Positions 10,167-23,172 are shown, counted from the first letter of the stretch. The stretch: DNA of 64,000 nucleotides from Teratosphaeria epicoccoides (GCA_021401465.1 JADDMT010000061.1:1-64000), one strand, 5' to 3'. Translations and numbers: made by a program. The notes: generated by a model from the sequence alone, not told the origin.

Positions 10167-11075
10167 TAGCACTACGCTACAAACAGAACCTTTACTACTT
10201 AACCTAGAGATTAAAGAACTAGAGTATACTGTCGAGAAGATTGTTAGCGCTCGCTAGGTAGACAGGCAGCAAGAGTACTTAGTAAAATAGGAAGGATACG
10301 GTAGTACTAAGAATACCTAGGAACCCCTAGAATACCTAAGAAATTGTTAGTAGAAGATACAAAGGTTAGAGTAGAAAACGAACATAAAAAAGAACCTCTT
10401 AAACTACAACTAGCTCCCTGCAAGACGCTATCGACAGGCTCGGCTACTACACTATCTAGGAAACCCTAATACGATGCGTTAGCAAAACCGTCTATTACGC
10501 TCTATGTCGTAGGACTAAGCGCAAGACCCGCTAAAGGAATCTGCTAAAGAGCCTGCTCTTCTACCTTGTCCTCTTTAATCTTACGCTCCTTAAGAGCACG
10601 ACTATCCTTGACCTCACGGTTAACTGCATCTAACTGTTTCCGAAGACGCATCTCTTTTACATGCGCCTCTATTATCTTTAGCGAAGCCTCTATAAGAGTA
10701 GCCTTTACATAATCGAGATTAGTAATTAGTCTTTCCGCTAATTACCTAACCTTTTCTATTCGACCTCTGTTACCTTTGCATCGTAACTTCGACAGTTACT
10801 AAAGTAATAGTGTAAGCATTTTCCCGAGGAAATGTGCACGCGACAAACAAGCTTTAGCTCTTAATACTAAGTACAAGACTTCATGCTTTCTTCGCCCTAG
10901 TAATAGATTCGATTTGCGCGGCGTTTACGTTTCTGCGTTTAAGGGGCGTTAGTGTCAAGAATAACACAAGGTAGTAACGTAGAAAGGGAAGACATTACTA
11001 CGCGAGGGAAACAGCAAGAGAAACCCCGCTACTAATAAGGTAGCTTAGGGACAACCTAGGCTAAGAGGGGGATAG
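10167..11075 (+). pseudogene. pol: Gyp-A 3' end: chromodomain and downstream region (A2)
   Basis: Aligns with 40143-41062 of A4. It encodes the end of the integrase C-terminal region and a chromodomain of the form EYTVEKIV..(R), YLVK.EGY, T.EP, the module that directs chromoviral integrases to modified histone tails. The sense frame ends near 10370. A PPT (AAGAGGGGGATAG) ends at 11075, directly before the LTR. The element is 5'-truncated at about 10167. The same stretch carries an antisense frame, listed separately. Confidence 0.8.
10395..10995 (-). pseudogene. Antisense Cys-cluster ORF of Gyp-A (A2)
   Basis: Starts at the ATG complementary to 10993-10995 and matches the A4 and A5 antisense frames. 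The Cys cluster is present but one Cys of the first CX2C pair is Tyr (TGT to TAT) and the CX2C after KC is also damaged. A one-base frameshift lies in the helical part. It is convergent with pol. See the 40351-40983 entry for the family description. Confidence 0.55.
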
Positions 11076-11469
11076 TGTCATAGATTAAAGCACTATAGCC
11101 TGAATCCTAACACGCGCATAAAAGAAAGGATCTGTCATGTAAGGACAGACACCTAGATCTATAGGGTTAGTCTATAGACTAACAGAGAAAGGATCTGTCA
11201 CGTAAGGATAGACACCTAGGTCTATAGGGTTAGTCTACAGATCTCTAGACCTAGGTCTAACAGGTCTAGTAACAGGACTAACAGAGCGGTCAAACTACTC
11301 TAGTTCATAGGAATAGCTTTAGGCTAGGCAGTTAGGAGCTTCGTGCTTAATCTTCTACTTTGTCAAGTATAGTTAGTTACAAGGTTAATTGCTATTGTCG
11401 ATATTCTTTACTACTCTTCAAGTATAACACCTAATCCCCTTCCTGCTATTAGCATCTACCCTTATGACA
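11076..11469 (+). repeat. Gyp-A LTR shared by A2 and A3
   Basis: 394-bp LTR, TGTCAT to ATGACA. It is preceded by the PPT of one element and followed at once by the leader of another, so one LTR serves as 3' LTR of A2 and 5' LTR of A3. This is the product expected from LTR-LTR recombination between adjacent or inserted copies. It is shorter than other Gyp-A LTRs in its left half. Confidence 0.85.
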
Positions 11470-11732
11470 TTTTAAGCACTACTTCTAAGGAAGTATTAGG
11501 GGACTTATCAAGCACTTGACATACGCCTATGTCAAGTAGTTCTTTAGCTGTTAGTTTAACATCTAGCGACGACAATTAACTGACACTACAAGAACAAGTT
11601 GCTGCCGTACCTTAAATTACTTAGTAGCTCGAATCCATTTACCTTAGCGAGATGGCTCTAGCATCTATTACAGGTTCGACTACTAGAAACAGACATGGCA
11701 ACAACGGCTTCAAGATAGGAAGCCCTACAGAG
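11470..11732 (+). pseudogene. gag: Gyp-A leader and gag start (A3, part 1)
   Basis: First 263 bp of the A3 internal region, including the leader hairpin (11515-11536). It breaks off at CCCTACAGAG, where Gyp-C is inserted, and resumes at 24168 with TTCACAGGAC. Summing the A3 pieces gives 2598 bp, equal to the distance to the same breakpoint in A4 (2599 bp), which confirms the reconstruction. Confidence 0.85.
11515..11536 (+). other. Leader hairpin of Gyp-A (A3)
   Basis: Perfect 9-bp stem CTTGACATA / TATGTCAAG with loop CGCC, located 46 nt after the 5' LTR. Confidence 0.65.
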
Positions 11733-12131
11733 TATTACGGAACGGTGTTATAGAACATAGCCGTAACAGAGGAGTCATGCGATGCCCTCTAAGTCATATA
11801 ATACGACTCTGTTTTAGAAGTTTCTGTAGGAGCTAAGACAGAGAACATAGCTTAGTAATAGAGACCGTCTCTGTCAGAGCATAGTTTCTAACAGAGCATA
11901 ATAGAGACATACTCTGTTACATACTAATGTCTCCTATGTATTTAGGAACGCTAAGATGCCCTTATAGCTCGAACGCGTTTAACTCATGTTATTATCATAC
12001 TAATTAGAATTCAACCTTTGTTCCCTTTTAGATTACATCGTTCCTGTTTACTATTACCTCTCTAAAGAATAATTGCCCTACGTGACTTGACTATTCCTCT
12101 TAAGGCTTAGTTAATAGCGAGGTTAGTAACA
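11733..12131 (+). repeat. Gyp-C 5' LTR
   Basis: Begins TATTAC (TGTTAC in the 3' copy) and ends GTAACA. Contains several CTCTGTTA/TAACAGAG inverted motifs. Confidence 0.85.
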
Positions 12132-14789
12132 CTTTGAACGCCCTTAGGATAAGTGCTACATAGCAAACTAGAAGGGGAACTCCCGCCCTAAGCGATGTAG
12201 GAAGCTCTTGCTAACAATCTAGTACTTCTTAGTCTGCTATTAACGTACTTGCTAACTACACTAAGGAGGACTTCCTCAAGGTCGGCAAGCCGGACTACTA
12301 CTATGGCGACCGAGATAAATTCGACATCTAGCTTACCTAAATAGACATGTACTTCAAGTTTAACGACATAGGAGAAGCATAGAAACCTCTCTTTAGTATA
12401 ACCTTTATGCAAGGAAGAGCTTAGCACTAGATCAAAACTTTTCTCAGGAACTACTTAGACAACGAGGAAGATTTAAGTAGAATCTTTTAATCCTAGAACT
12501 ATTTAAAGAATGCTATAAAGACAGTCTATAGAGTCTTAAACGAAATGTTAACTACAGTTTAAGTTATTTAGCATATTACTTAGAAGACATTAGCAGCTAA
12601 GTATGCGGCTAAATTCTAGGAGCACGCGTAGGTTACTAAATAGGACGACAAAGCCCTTTAAGTTTTGTTCTAACGAGGCCTTAAGGACAATGTTAAAGAC
12701 GAACTTATACGCTACAGAGGACGTATCGACAACCTCGGAGAACTAGTTAAAGTAGCGATTAAGCTAGACAACTAACTTTACAAAAGATTAATAGAGCGCT
12801 ACTACGACTCTAAGATCTCTAGAAAACCAGGATATGTGCTAGATAAACCACGTAGAGGATAGTCTTAACTAACCTATCAGAAATAACAGCGTGATCCTAA
12901 TGTAATAGACTAGCAGTTTAACGCTATCTAGAAGGGTCGGTCTAAAGAAAAAGGGAAACAGGGGAAGAGTTTACCCTAAGGAGCAGGAGAACTAACTTGC
13001 TATGCCTGTAGCAGAGAAGGCTACATGGCAAGAGACTATTACGACAAGAATAAGGTGCGACGCGGATAGTTTAATATGATGCAACAGAGGGACCTAGGCA
13101 GAGAAGGCTACAAAAGGATTAGTAAGCTAAGCTCTATTAAGAAAGTACTAAGGACCTACGCAGAGATAGTCGCTAGAAGAACTCCCTACACGAATAATGG
13201 ATCATAGTGTAGAACCATTAATTAGGAACTCTGCAAGGATCTATGGTGTAATAACTATGAAGAAGACAAGGAACCCCGCGACCACGAGAAAGACGTTAAA
13301 TTAGAATTTGCCAAGTTAGGGATATTACCTAAGGAACACTTACTAATTCCACTAGAACTACATGGCACATGCAGAGCTCCGACGAAACGCGAGTTTTGTA
13401 TGATAGCAAGAAGGACTAGGCACGCACAACTAAGCCTTACACGAGAAGACGCAAGCCTTGAAGAAATTGACGAGTCTTGCTTTAACGACAATGACGAAGA
13501 GAACCGAGCTCTAAGAACTTCATTCCCTTAAGAAGAGGCGCTCGAAGTAATTCGAGAAGTTCTAGAGTCCTATTAGCAAGAGGAGGATTAGCAAGATAAG
13601 TCTAAGGAAGAAAGTCGTAATGAATTAGACGAATCTGATAAAGACATCAAGGAGGGAATCTACGACGAAATCCTTACGTTTACGGTAGATGCGCTAGCAC
13701 TAATACGCGCATTGTTACTACACATTATAAGACAACATAGAGAAATATTCCCAAGGATAAATAACAAGCAACGAAGAATAAACCTAGTATAGCTTAACTA
13801 CGCATAGATGATACTACAAGCTAAATTCTGGAATTACCTATAACTAAAGATAGATTACGCCTATCATAACTTTGTCATAGAACGAATACCTATAGGAAGC
13901 ATAGTTACCCTACATAGATACCTCTTACTAGACAACTAAAGCGTAGTAACTAGGGAAATGCAGGATGTAGTCAGAAGATTAAACTAATAATACCGGAAGG
14001 CAATTACTGTACAAGGATAATACGCACGTAACGAAACCCTCGAAAAAGAACTATATGCGTAAGAAGCGCTAAGGACAAAACAATAGATCCTAGGATAGTT
14101 AGAGTCACGTCAGGCTAGGAACTAGTTAGGAAACGGATCTACTCTCTAGATTAGAGTATTCTAAGAGAGTTCCTTAACATTAAAAGCGCTTAAGCATTAA
14201 CAGTAGTCTTCTACACTAAAGTTATTATTAACAGGTATAGGATAACTAGCCTTATAGATTCCAGAGTAGACGGGAATTTTGCCTCCGAATTATTTGTTAA
14301 GAGCTAAGGGATCGTAGCCTAAAGCAGAGAAGAAGGAACGTATGAACTTACTATAGCAGATAGGTTACTATTACCTAAAGTAGAGCGAGAGACAATACTA
14401 CTACTACTAGCTATCTAACAGCACTACGAGGAAAATGTCTTAGATGTTATTGACATAGCTAGTCATGACATTGTACTAGGCATGCCTTAGTTAAGAAAGC
14501 ACAACCTAGTAATCGACTAGAGAAAATAAGTACTTACATTTAGGGAATGCAATTACATGATTAGCATTTGTCCTATATAGCGGCAGCGTTCGCTAGTAGA
14601 TAAGATTAACAAGCGCAAGACAACACATAAGACGTTTGCATTAATAGGAAGTACAGAATGTACTAAACCTGAATCGACACCTCTATTAGGTTAAGAGGGT
14701 TAACATAATGATTACAGGAAGGATAGAAGTCATGCACTATTAAAGGATGACACTAGAATCTCGGACCTAGACATCCCTAAGGAGTATCG
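12132..14789 (+). pseudogene. gag: Gyp-C gag and aspartic protease
   Basis: Plus-strand frame with TAG/TAA interruptions. The capsid-like region (about 12250-12780) is followed by a CCHC knuckle at 12998-13039, in which the two Cys of CYAC survive and the His and last Cys have become Tyr. After an acidic Glu/Asp-rich spacer (13400-13720), a retropepsin lies at about 14220-14530, with LIDS then R instead of the catalytic-loop Gly and a flap-side LGMP motif at about 14478. The frame is broken at 14790-14794 by Cop-A and resumes at 19840. It would have supplied coat protein and the maturation protease. Confidence 0.8.
12998..13039 (+). other. Damaged CCHC zinc knuckle of Gyp-C gag
   Basis: CX2CX4HX4C spacing with His to Tyr (TAC) and the last Cys to Tyr (TAT), both single transitions. 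Confidence 0.85.
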
Positions 14790-14794
14790 TAAGT

Positions 14795-14933
14795 AGTTAA
14801 ACGAGTAGTTTGGTGATTACGTAAGCCTCGATTCATAACTACCTTCTTCGACTTTATAACTAGATTTTTCTTCTTCAAATAACAGTTAATATCAACATAC
14901 AAAACCTTCTTTAAAACCTCTTGAATGTTAACT
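14795..14933 (+). repeat. Cop-A 5' LTR
   Basis: 139 bp, AGTTAAAC..TTAACT; pairs with 19701-19839. Confidence 0.9.
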
Positions 14934-15165
14934 AGTTATGAGCCTAGAGCGGCGCATTAACTATATATGCTCCCTAGTTTACATGAATTAATTATGTAGT
15001 TCCGAAAACTAATGTTCTAGACATTCAACTCAAATCTACTAAATTCTTGCCTTCTAGCGCGTTCTTGACAAGACAACGCTTAGCACACGATTATCGACTA
15101 ACTTAATACCTTTATAGCATCTCCGAAGTAATTACCCTTTAACCCTAACTATAGCGGAGGATAGC

Positions 15166-18100
15166 ATGATAGCGGATAGGGGTAGTACTAGAATGGCATC
15201 TACGTAAAAGCTAAAGGGCAAGGAGAATTACAAGCCATAGAGGACACTTAAGAAGGCGATACTAGTTAGTAAAGGCCTATAGCTAATTATTAACAGCATA
15301 AAGAAGAAGCTAGAGCTAGCTAAAGATAGCAAGAACTAATCCTTAGTCGATGACTAGATTAAGAAGGATAGTTAAGCATTAGCAGCTATTATAATTAACG
15401 TTTAAGACTACATCCTTGATGTGCTTAACTTAGTTAAGGGTGCAAAGGAGTAGTAGGATCTGTTAGCTAAGCGTTACGCTGTAGGGGGTGCTACTTACCG
15501 CATGGCTATCTTCAATAAATAGGAAGAGTTAGAATATAAAGGCAAGGACCTTAAGAAGTTCTGCTTAGATTATTAGTTAAGGTTGCGCGAGATAGACAAC
15601 TTGAACCTCAAGCTGCCTGATAAAGTAAAGCTCTATACCTTCATTAATCGCGTGTCTGACTAGTTCCTAGTATAGACTAAGATCAAGCGTAAGCAGCTTT
15701 GCAACATTAAGGACGACGATATAAAGGAGAAGCTTCTACATCTAGAGGATGTTATTACGAGCCTCTTAGACAAAGAGCGCGCGTAATAATCGCGTCCTAG
15801 CATAGCTGTAATAACTCGTCAGTAGTAGCAGCGTCAATCATAACAGCCTAAGGGCAACAACAATAACAAGAAGGGTAACAAGCCTAAGCTAAAGGCCTGT
15901 ACCTTAACGAAGTGTTTTAGAAAGACACATACTAAGCCGCATGAGCTATCTGGCTACTAGACGTTGCATCCTAAGCAAGCGCCTAAGAATTAGCGTAAGA
16001 AGAACCTTGATTCGAAGGATTTAAAGAAGAGCAAGGATAGCGACACGTCTGATAAGAAGATCCATACTAGCTTCATAGCGTAGGTAGTACCTTATTACAA
16101 GATCTTAGAGAAGATACTAGAGGCATCAACGTATTAAGGCATTCAAAAGACCGACTTAGTTAGTATACGACTCTAGAGCTTCTAATCACGTCGCTAACAA
16201 CCTCAAGGACTCTGTGCGTTATAACCCCTATAAGGAGTATGTGTAGGTTAGCGAAAGCCGCGCTCTACGTGCCTTTATAAAGGGCATAACGTTACGTACA
16301 TTGCTAGCGCTAGATGGCAGCTCTTATACCATTAAGATTAACGAGGTATTATATGTGCTAGACATAGTATGCAACTTGATCTAAGGAGAGTAATAGCGCA
16401 TAAAGGGGCTCTTCTACTACAACGACAAGCAAGTACTCTTCTTGAAAGATAAGACTGTTGTCAGCTTAGTAATAACGATTAGCCCCCTACTACATCTAGT
16501 GCAGGCTTATAACAAGGCCTACTTGACTGCTATGAAGGACGGCTTAGAGGTCGGCTTAGTAAGCTCAAAGAAGCTATTAACCTTATTAGTAGATGCAAAG
16601 GTGTAGTATAAGCGTCTTAGTCACGTATCGAAGGACGTGCTATAGAAGGCAACTAAGCGTAACACTAGTATCAAATTAACCGGTAATAGCTCTAATCATG
16701 GCAGCTATTCAAGCTGCCATCTTAGTAGACTTAGAAGATCTACTTACGCGTGTCACAGATTCGTCTGAAGGATGTCTTTGACAGAGTCTCTGCAGACAGA
16801 ATTATGTCAACTAAACTAGCTATATCGAAGAGCTAGTATTTTACCCTCCTTATAGACAGCACGTCTACTTACAGGCACGTCTTTAACTATAGTGTTAAGA
16901 CTAGTGTAGCAGCTGCATTTTAGTAGTACGTCAAGTACGTTAGGACTTAGACTAAGCGTAAGATTAAGGCCTTCCGGATTAACAATACCGGTGACTTTAG
17001 TAGCAAGGCGTTTAAGTAGAAGTGTAAGGATCGAGGCATTTAATTGCTGCTAACTACGCCTTACAACTTAGAGCAGAATGGCCGAGCTAAGGTTTCTAAC
17101 TATATCATTACTCGCATGGCTCGCAAGATAGTAATTAATAGCAAAGTGCCTAAAGGCCTATAGCCTAAGGCGGTTAAGGCCGCTGTAGATATCCTTAATC
17201 TCATGCCTTCGAAGACATTAGATTAGAAGTCGCTATACAAGATCATGGCAGAGCAGCTTGACTAGCTAGTCAAGCGTCCGAATCTGTTATTCCTTAAGGC
17301 ATATAGATGCGTAGCATACATTTACAATCATGACGTAGCTCGTAGTGACAAATTCGAGCCTCGTGTGTTAGTAGGAAAGCTTGTTAGTTACGAGCGCGGC
17401 AGCTACTCGATCTATCGCGTGTAGATGTCCTCATTGTTTAAGGTAATCCGCATAACGCATGTCAAGTTTGACAAAGAGTAGTTTACGATCCCTAATGATA
17501 TAGAGGATGACTACCCTATAGACCTTCTTAATAGCCTCTTTAATGTAGACAAGAAGGCTACTAACATGACTGTAGGGGGTACGACTACACTAGCTCCTAC
17601 AACTGCGAGCACTCTGATTAAGGAAGCTCCGACCGAGTTACTAGCAGAGCTTACTAACGAGCGCGTTAAGTTACTAGTCCCTAACTTTAGCGCTATAATT
17701 AATGAGTGTCGCGATGATAGCTCTAGCTCCGAATCTGAGAATAAGCTAGTAATACCTAGCGGCTTTAGTACACCGCTAGCTCTACGTTAATCCAAGTAAG
17801 TTCGCAAGCTATTAGCTAAGGCAGCTAAGAATGAAAAGTAGCGCCAAGCTAGTAAGAGCAAGAAGGTAAACCCGAGCAGAGCGGTGCATATTACGTAATA
17901 GCAGCTGTCCGTCATACTAATAAGAAGCTGCCACGTACGTACGACGAGGCCATGAGCTCTCTAGAGAGGTAATACTAGCGTAACGCGATACTCGCAGAGG
18001 TTACAAGCTTGAAGAAACATGGCTGCTAGCGCCTTGTCAAGCTTCCTATTACCGCCAAGTTAGTGAAAGGTAAGAAGGTCTTTACTATTAAGCGTAACGT

Positions 18101-19520
18101 CAATAGCAAGGCCGTGAGGTTTAAGGCTTAATAGGTAGCGTGTAGATACTTGCAGACAAAGGGGCTCGATTACGACGATACGTATACATTAGTCACAAAG
18201 CTATTAACTGTCAAGGTGTTACTAGCATTAGTTGCATAGCATGGGCTTAAATGCAAGCAGTACGACATCATGACAGCCTTCTTGCAAGCCGCAATTAGTG
18301 ACTACAAGATCCATGTGTAACAGCCGATTAGATTTAAAGAAGGCACTAACATAGTATGCCTCTTGTTGCGAGCGCTGTATAGCCTGAAGTAGTTACCGCT
18401 CCTGTGGTATCAAGAGCTCACCCTAAACCCTAAGTTCTTGAAGTTAATTACCTTCATGCTAGTTTAGGCTAATACGTGCCTATTTAAGCACATAACTAGC
18501 GCGCTTATTATTATCTACGTAGATGATCTGCTTATCATTGTAGATACGCTAGCCATAGTTAACGAGCTCTTCAAGCTTCTTAATAAGAAGTTTGAGATAA
18601 AGGAACTCGGTAATGTAGCCTTTTACCTAGGGTGCCACATTATACGTAATCGTACAAATTATACTATCTACATGCTCTAAGACGCCTACATTAAGCGCCT
18701 TAGTAAGCGCTTTACTGAGATTAAAGGCTCGCTGCTAATACACACCCTATTCGCATCGAACTACAAGCTACAAGCTGCAGAAGATAGATACTAAGTATTA
18801 AAGCACTTCATTAAGCGCTATTAACAGCTAATAGGCGCTCTGATGTAGCCATCCTACATTAATCGCATTAATGGCACCTTTTATGTGAGTCAACTAAGTA
18901 AGTATCTTACTAACCCTACTTAGTAGCACATAGACGTAGCGCTTCATGTAGCTCGCTACTTCATATTACATCTGTACGATAGCTTTGTCCTTAGCAACGT
19001 GCCTGACCGCGTTAGCGTTAATAACAAGCCAAAAATAGAGGCCTATTTAGACAGCTTATAGGCTAATAATCATAATGACTGCTGTTTAACATGCGGTTAT
19101 CTTATTAAACTCATAGGGCCTATAGCATGGCGCTATAGCAAGTAGCCGCTAGTGACTTAGTTGATAACTAAAGCTAAGTACGTAGCAATGACCCTCGTAA
19201 TGCGTGAGGTCATAGCTATTCGCTATTTGCTTGAGGACCTTAACAAGCGTCAAGATTATGTCACTCTATATGAGGACAGCTAACTAGTAATAAACCTTCT
19301 AAGCAGACTAGCTGTAGACAGTAAGAGCAAGCACATTAATGTGCGATACTACGTTATCTGCGAGCATACTAAAGCTAGCTTACTTAAGGTAACAAAGATT
19401 CACACGAATTAACAAGTAGCTAATAGATTGACTAAGCAGCTTGACTATGTGCGATTCGAGCAATTCAAGGAGCTAGCTAGCATGACTAACTACAGCTACA
19501 TTATACCTACGAACGATTAA
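15166..19520 (+). pseudogene. gag-pol: Cop-A gag-pol polyprotein, decayed
   Basis: Start chosen at ATG 15166, in frame with a second ATG at 15193; it ends at TAA 19518-19520. Gag occupies about 15190-15900. A divergent Cys/His cluster lies near 15895-15965. The protease motif has DSRAS in place of DSGAS at about 16165, followed by the integrase region with KRLSHVS (about 16610, the GAG-pre-integrase HLR site). RT carries an intact YVDD at 18516-18527, and copia-type RNase H a TKAKYVA motif near 19170. Single-base slips occur in the integrase region (about 16700-17900); elsewhere stops are TAG/TAA at Gln/Trp sites. A 74-codon stop-free run lies at 17566-17790. Confidence 0.88.
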
Positions 19521-19548
19521 AAGAGCTTAGATTAAGGGGATGCTAGTA

Positions 19549-19608
19549 TAGCGGCGTAGCACGTAGCGGCGTAGCACGTAGCGGCGTAGCATGTAGCGGC
19601 GTAGCATG
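19549..19608 (+). repeat. 15-bp minisatellite in Cop-A 3' region
   Basis: Four head-to-tail units based on TAGCGGCGTAGCACG (third and fourth with ATG for ACG) plus a degenerate fifth, between the pol stop and the 3' LTR. Confidence 0.9.
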
Positions 19609-19700
19609 TAGTAGCGTAGATACTTGACGATAGCGTTAAAAGCGTTAATACACCTCAATTAAGGCAATAATAGCTTAACGAGAGTGTACGTAAGGGGGTA

Positions 19701-19839
19701 AGTTAAACGAGTAGTTCGGTGATTACATAAGCCTCGATTCATAACTACCTTCTTTAACTTTGTAACTAGATTCTTCTTCTTCAAATAACAATTAATATCA
19801 ACATGCGAAACCTTCTTCAAAACCTCTTGAATCTCAACT
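19701..19839 (+). repeat. Cop-A 3' LTR
   Basis: 139 bp, same length as the 5' LTR; followed by the TSD TAAGT. Confidence 0.9.
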
Positions 19840-22800
19840 TAAGTAAAAACGACTCTTTAAAGAGGAGAGAGGTAAAGCCGCCTTACCTGAACATTCACCA
19901 TAGGATTATAAGATACACTTGTAGCTAGGGAAAAAGCCTCTATAGGGACCTTTATACGCAATGTCTAAGAAAGAGCTTAAGACCCTAAGCAAATAGCTAA
20001 AGGAGAAACTAGAAAAAGGCTAGATACAGAAGTCGACATCCTTAGCAGCCTTACTAGTAATGTTTGTTCTAAAAGCAAGTAGGAAACTACGACTAGTAGT
20101 AGATTTTAGACGACTAAACGACATCATAATTAAGAATTAATACCTATTACTAAACATCAAAGAAATGCAAGACTAATTAACTAGGTTAGACTAGTACATA
20201 AAGCTCGACTTATGTAATGCGGTTTACATAATACGCATAGTACCTAGATACAAATAGATGACTGCATTCTAGACAAGATATAGGCTTTAAGAGTTCTTAG
20301 TCATGCTAATAGGACTAACAAATGCCCTAGCGTCATGTTAGGACCTTGTTAATGAATGTCATAAGGGTAGGTGCTAATAGCAGGAAGGTGACTAGGTGTT
20401 AGACTCGCAGAGCTATAAAGAATATCGACAATAGCAGTTAACCTTGTAACTGACTATCCCCTAGGGAAAGGGAATTAAGAATTAAGCACGAAGCTCCTAA
20501 CTGCCTGTCCTAAAGCTAGCCCTATATACTAGAGAGACAGAGCAGCTCTGTTAGATCTGTCGACAGACCTAACAGATCTGTGTTTGTAGATCTGTAGACT
20601 AACCCCATAGATCTAAGGGTCTATTATCCCGTGACAGATCCCTTCTTCCTTGTAGGCCTATAGATCTGTAGACTAACCCTACAGATCTAGGGATCTGTCC
20701 TCACGTGACAGATCCTTTCTCCTATGACTATGCCTATGACTTATAGTACTCCTATGACGGTACTATGACTCATAGCACTTAGGACCCTCACGATCCTGTA
20801 TCCTATAGTACTCCGGACAGTACTCCTGACACCTATGACAATGAAGTCCTTTAAGAACTTCTGGATATGTACGTCATAGCATATATAGACGACATTCTAT
20901 TTCATACTAGGGGAAGTCTTAACAAGCATGTATAATAAGTACAAGATGTCTTCGAACAGTTAAGCTAAGTAGGGTTCAAGACTATACTAGAAAAATGCGA
21001 GTTCTATAAGAAGGAAGTTAAGTTCCTTAGATTTATTATTAGTATAACAGGAACCTAGATTAATCTACAGAAGACTCAGTTAATACAGGAATAGCTAATA
21101 CTAACATGCGTTAAGGACATACAGGCATTCCTAGGATTAGCTAACTATAACAGGAAATTCATTAAGGGCTGTTCTAAGACATTAGTACCCCTAATAGAGC
21201 TTACAAAGAAAGACAAGAAATAGAACTAGAGCTAAAGGGAAGATTTAGCGTTTAAGCGACTAAAGGAATAGTACGCTTTAGCACTAACGCTACGACTATT
21301 CGATGGAGAAAAAGCGGTCTAGATAGAAACAGACATGTCGGACAGAGCTATAGGAGATGCCTTATGTAAGAGCATGACAGGAAACGACACCCTGTAGCCT
21401 ATTACTCGAGAAAGATGTTACCTGCAGAACAAAACTACGACATCCATAATAAGGAGCTACTTGCAATAGTTGCATTATTGTAACACTAGCGAGTATATGC
21501 GGAAGGAGTAACGAGTTTTACGATTCTTTCTGATTACAAGAGTCTAACTTACTTTACTATAACTAAGGTACTAACCTGAAGACAAGCCTGCTAGTTAGAG
21601 CTATTAGGGTAGTACAAGTTCGAAATCCGCTATACCCTAGGACGCAAGAACAGAAGAGCCGACATACTAAGCCGCTGTAGCGACTATATAGAGGGTTAGG
21701 AACTAGTGCAAGAGAAAATACTTAAGGCAAATGAAGATAGAAGCCTTAGTGCTAACACTAAGGAGTTTAATATTATTATGCAAGTTCTTCAAGACAACGA
21801 AGAACAGTTCCTAATTAAACATAGGAAGTACTAAGTACCTAAGGAATAAGTTACGGAGTGTATATAATAACTTACGGAGTATATATAATAACATCACGAC
21901 AGGCCAGAAAATAGACACCCTAGAGTTTCAAAGATAATAGAATTAGTCAAGCGAAGCCCTAGATTCCTACACATGCGACAACAAGTTCTAGAGTACATTA
22001 AGAAATGTCTACAATGCTAATAGAACAAGGCTAGTAGATATAGCCCGTATAGACATATTTAGTTCAGGACACTACTAGAACAACTATAGGACGAAGTCAT
22101 AATAGACTTTATCACGAAACTACTAGAGTCTAAGGACCTAGTTACAGGACATAGCTACGACATGATACTAGTTATAGTCGATAGGCTTACGAAATACGCA
22201 CACTTCATTCCTGCGAATAAGCCGAGCATAGCAGAGTAACTCGGGTACTTTGTACTAGACAGACTTATGTAATACTATAGATTCCTAAGGACATATATTA
22301 CAGATAGGGAGAAGCTCCTCACATCGAACTATTAGAAGACACTTATAGCGACACTCGGAATCAAGCACAAGCTCTTAATAGCATACTATCTATAGACAGA
22401 TAGCTAGACAGACATTAAGAACTAGGCCTTAGAGGTATATTTACGATACTACGTTAACTATGTACAGAACAATTAGGCATAACTACTGCCTATAGCACAA
22501 CTCGCACTAAATAATCAATAATCTGAGACTACAAAACAATTACTATTCTTCGCTAATTTTAGGAAACATCTGTAACTGTTTAGGGAATGGTGTTTATAAC
22601 ATCTACATGCGGATAAGGCAATAGTCGCTTTAGAAGACTTAAAGCAGGTCTATAAGGAATTGCAAGAGGTAATTGCTAAGTCTTAAGAAAAGATCACGGG
22701 ACAGTATAACGCTAAACGAAAAATGGCACCTTAGCTTAAGAAGGGGGATAAGGTCTACCTCCTTACGAAAAACCTGAGAACCTAGAGATTAACCAAGAAA

Positions 22801-23139
22801 CTAGACTATGTTAAGGTCAGGCCATTTTTGATTAATGAGCCCCTCGGACTAGTTAATTACTAACTTAAACTACTATACGATGCAAAGATATACCCGGTAT
22901 TCTATGTGTCTATACTAGAGCTAGTAGACGCTAAAACACTATGCTAGGAAATGTTTCACTTCTAACTAGAGGAAGAGAACGAGTTTGAAGTCGAAAAAAT
23001 CCTAGACTAGAAAGGTCAGAGATACCTTGTAAAGTAGAAAGGATACCTACATACTAAAAACACCTATAAACTACAGGAAAACCTTTTTAACTGCTACTAA
23101 CTTCTAAGACAATTTAGGCAGGCTAGAAGAGAAACCTAA
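19840..23139 (+). pseudogene. pol: Gyp-C pol: RT, RNase H, integrase, chromodomain (split)
   Basis: Continues Gyp-C after Cop-A and is split again by the solo LTR at 20357-20845. RT fingers and palm lie at 19980-20356, with VVDFR and LD motifs. The catalytic YIDD is at about 20882-20893, just past the solo LTR. RNase H carries ETDMSD near 21328. The integrase core has IIDF, ITDRE and QTDSQTD landmarks (about 22098-22440), then a GPY/F-like C-terminal region. A chromodomain at about 22985-23100 reads EFEVEKIL, YLVK.KGY, NTYK. The stop TAA is at 23137-23139. The antisense ORF ends only 33 bp further on. Confidence 0.85.
20357..20840 (-). repeat. Solo Gyp-A LTR in Gyp-C RT
   Basis: 484-bp LTR, TGTCAT..ATGACA, with perfect 5-bp duplications ATGAA (20352-20356 and 20841-20845). 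RT coding resumes exactly after the duplication. A solo LTR arises by recombination between the two LTRs of an inserted element. Confidence 0.93.
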
Positions 23140-23172
23140 TGTAGTAAAATCTGAGAAACCTGCAAGAGTAGC

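Larger units (their letters stand above)
14795..19839 (+). mobile_element. Cop-A, complete Ty1/copia element
   Basis: 5045 bp with two 139-bp LTRs beginning AGTTAAACG, flanked by a perfect 5-bp target duplication TAAGT (14790-14794 and 19840-19844). It is inserted in the Gyp-C protease-RT linker in the same orientation. A single gag-pol frame with integrase before RT gives the copia order. A 3' tract of AAGGGGG precedes the right LTR. Confidence 0.93.

Noticed and set aside
12188..12427. Minus-strand open frame opposite Gyp-C gag.
   Set aside because: The sense strand clearly encodes gag here, and the antisense translation has no recognisable features and no link to the 3' antisense ORFs.
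17566..17790. Separate small gene of 74 codons.
   Set aside because: It is a stop-free stretch of the Cop-A polyprotein linker between integrase and RT, not an independent gene.
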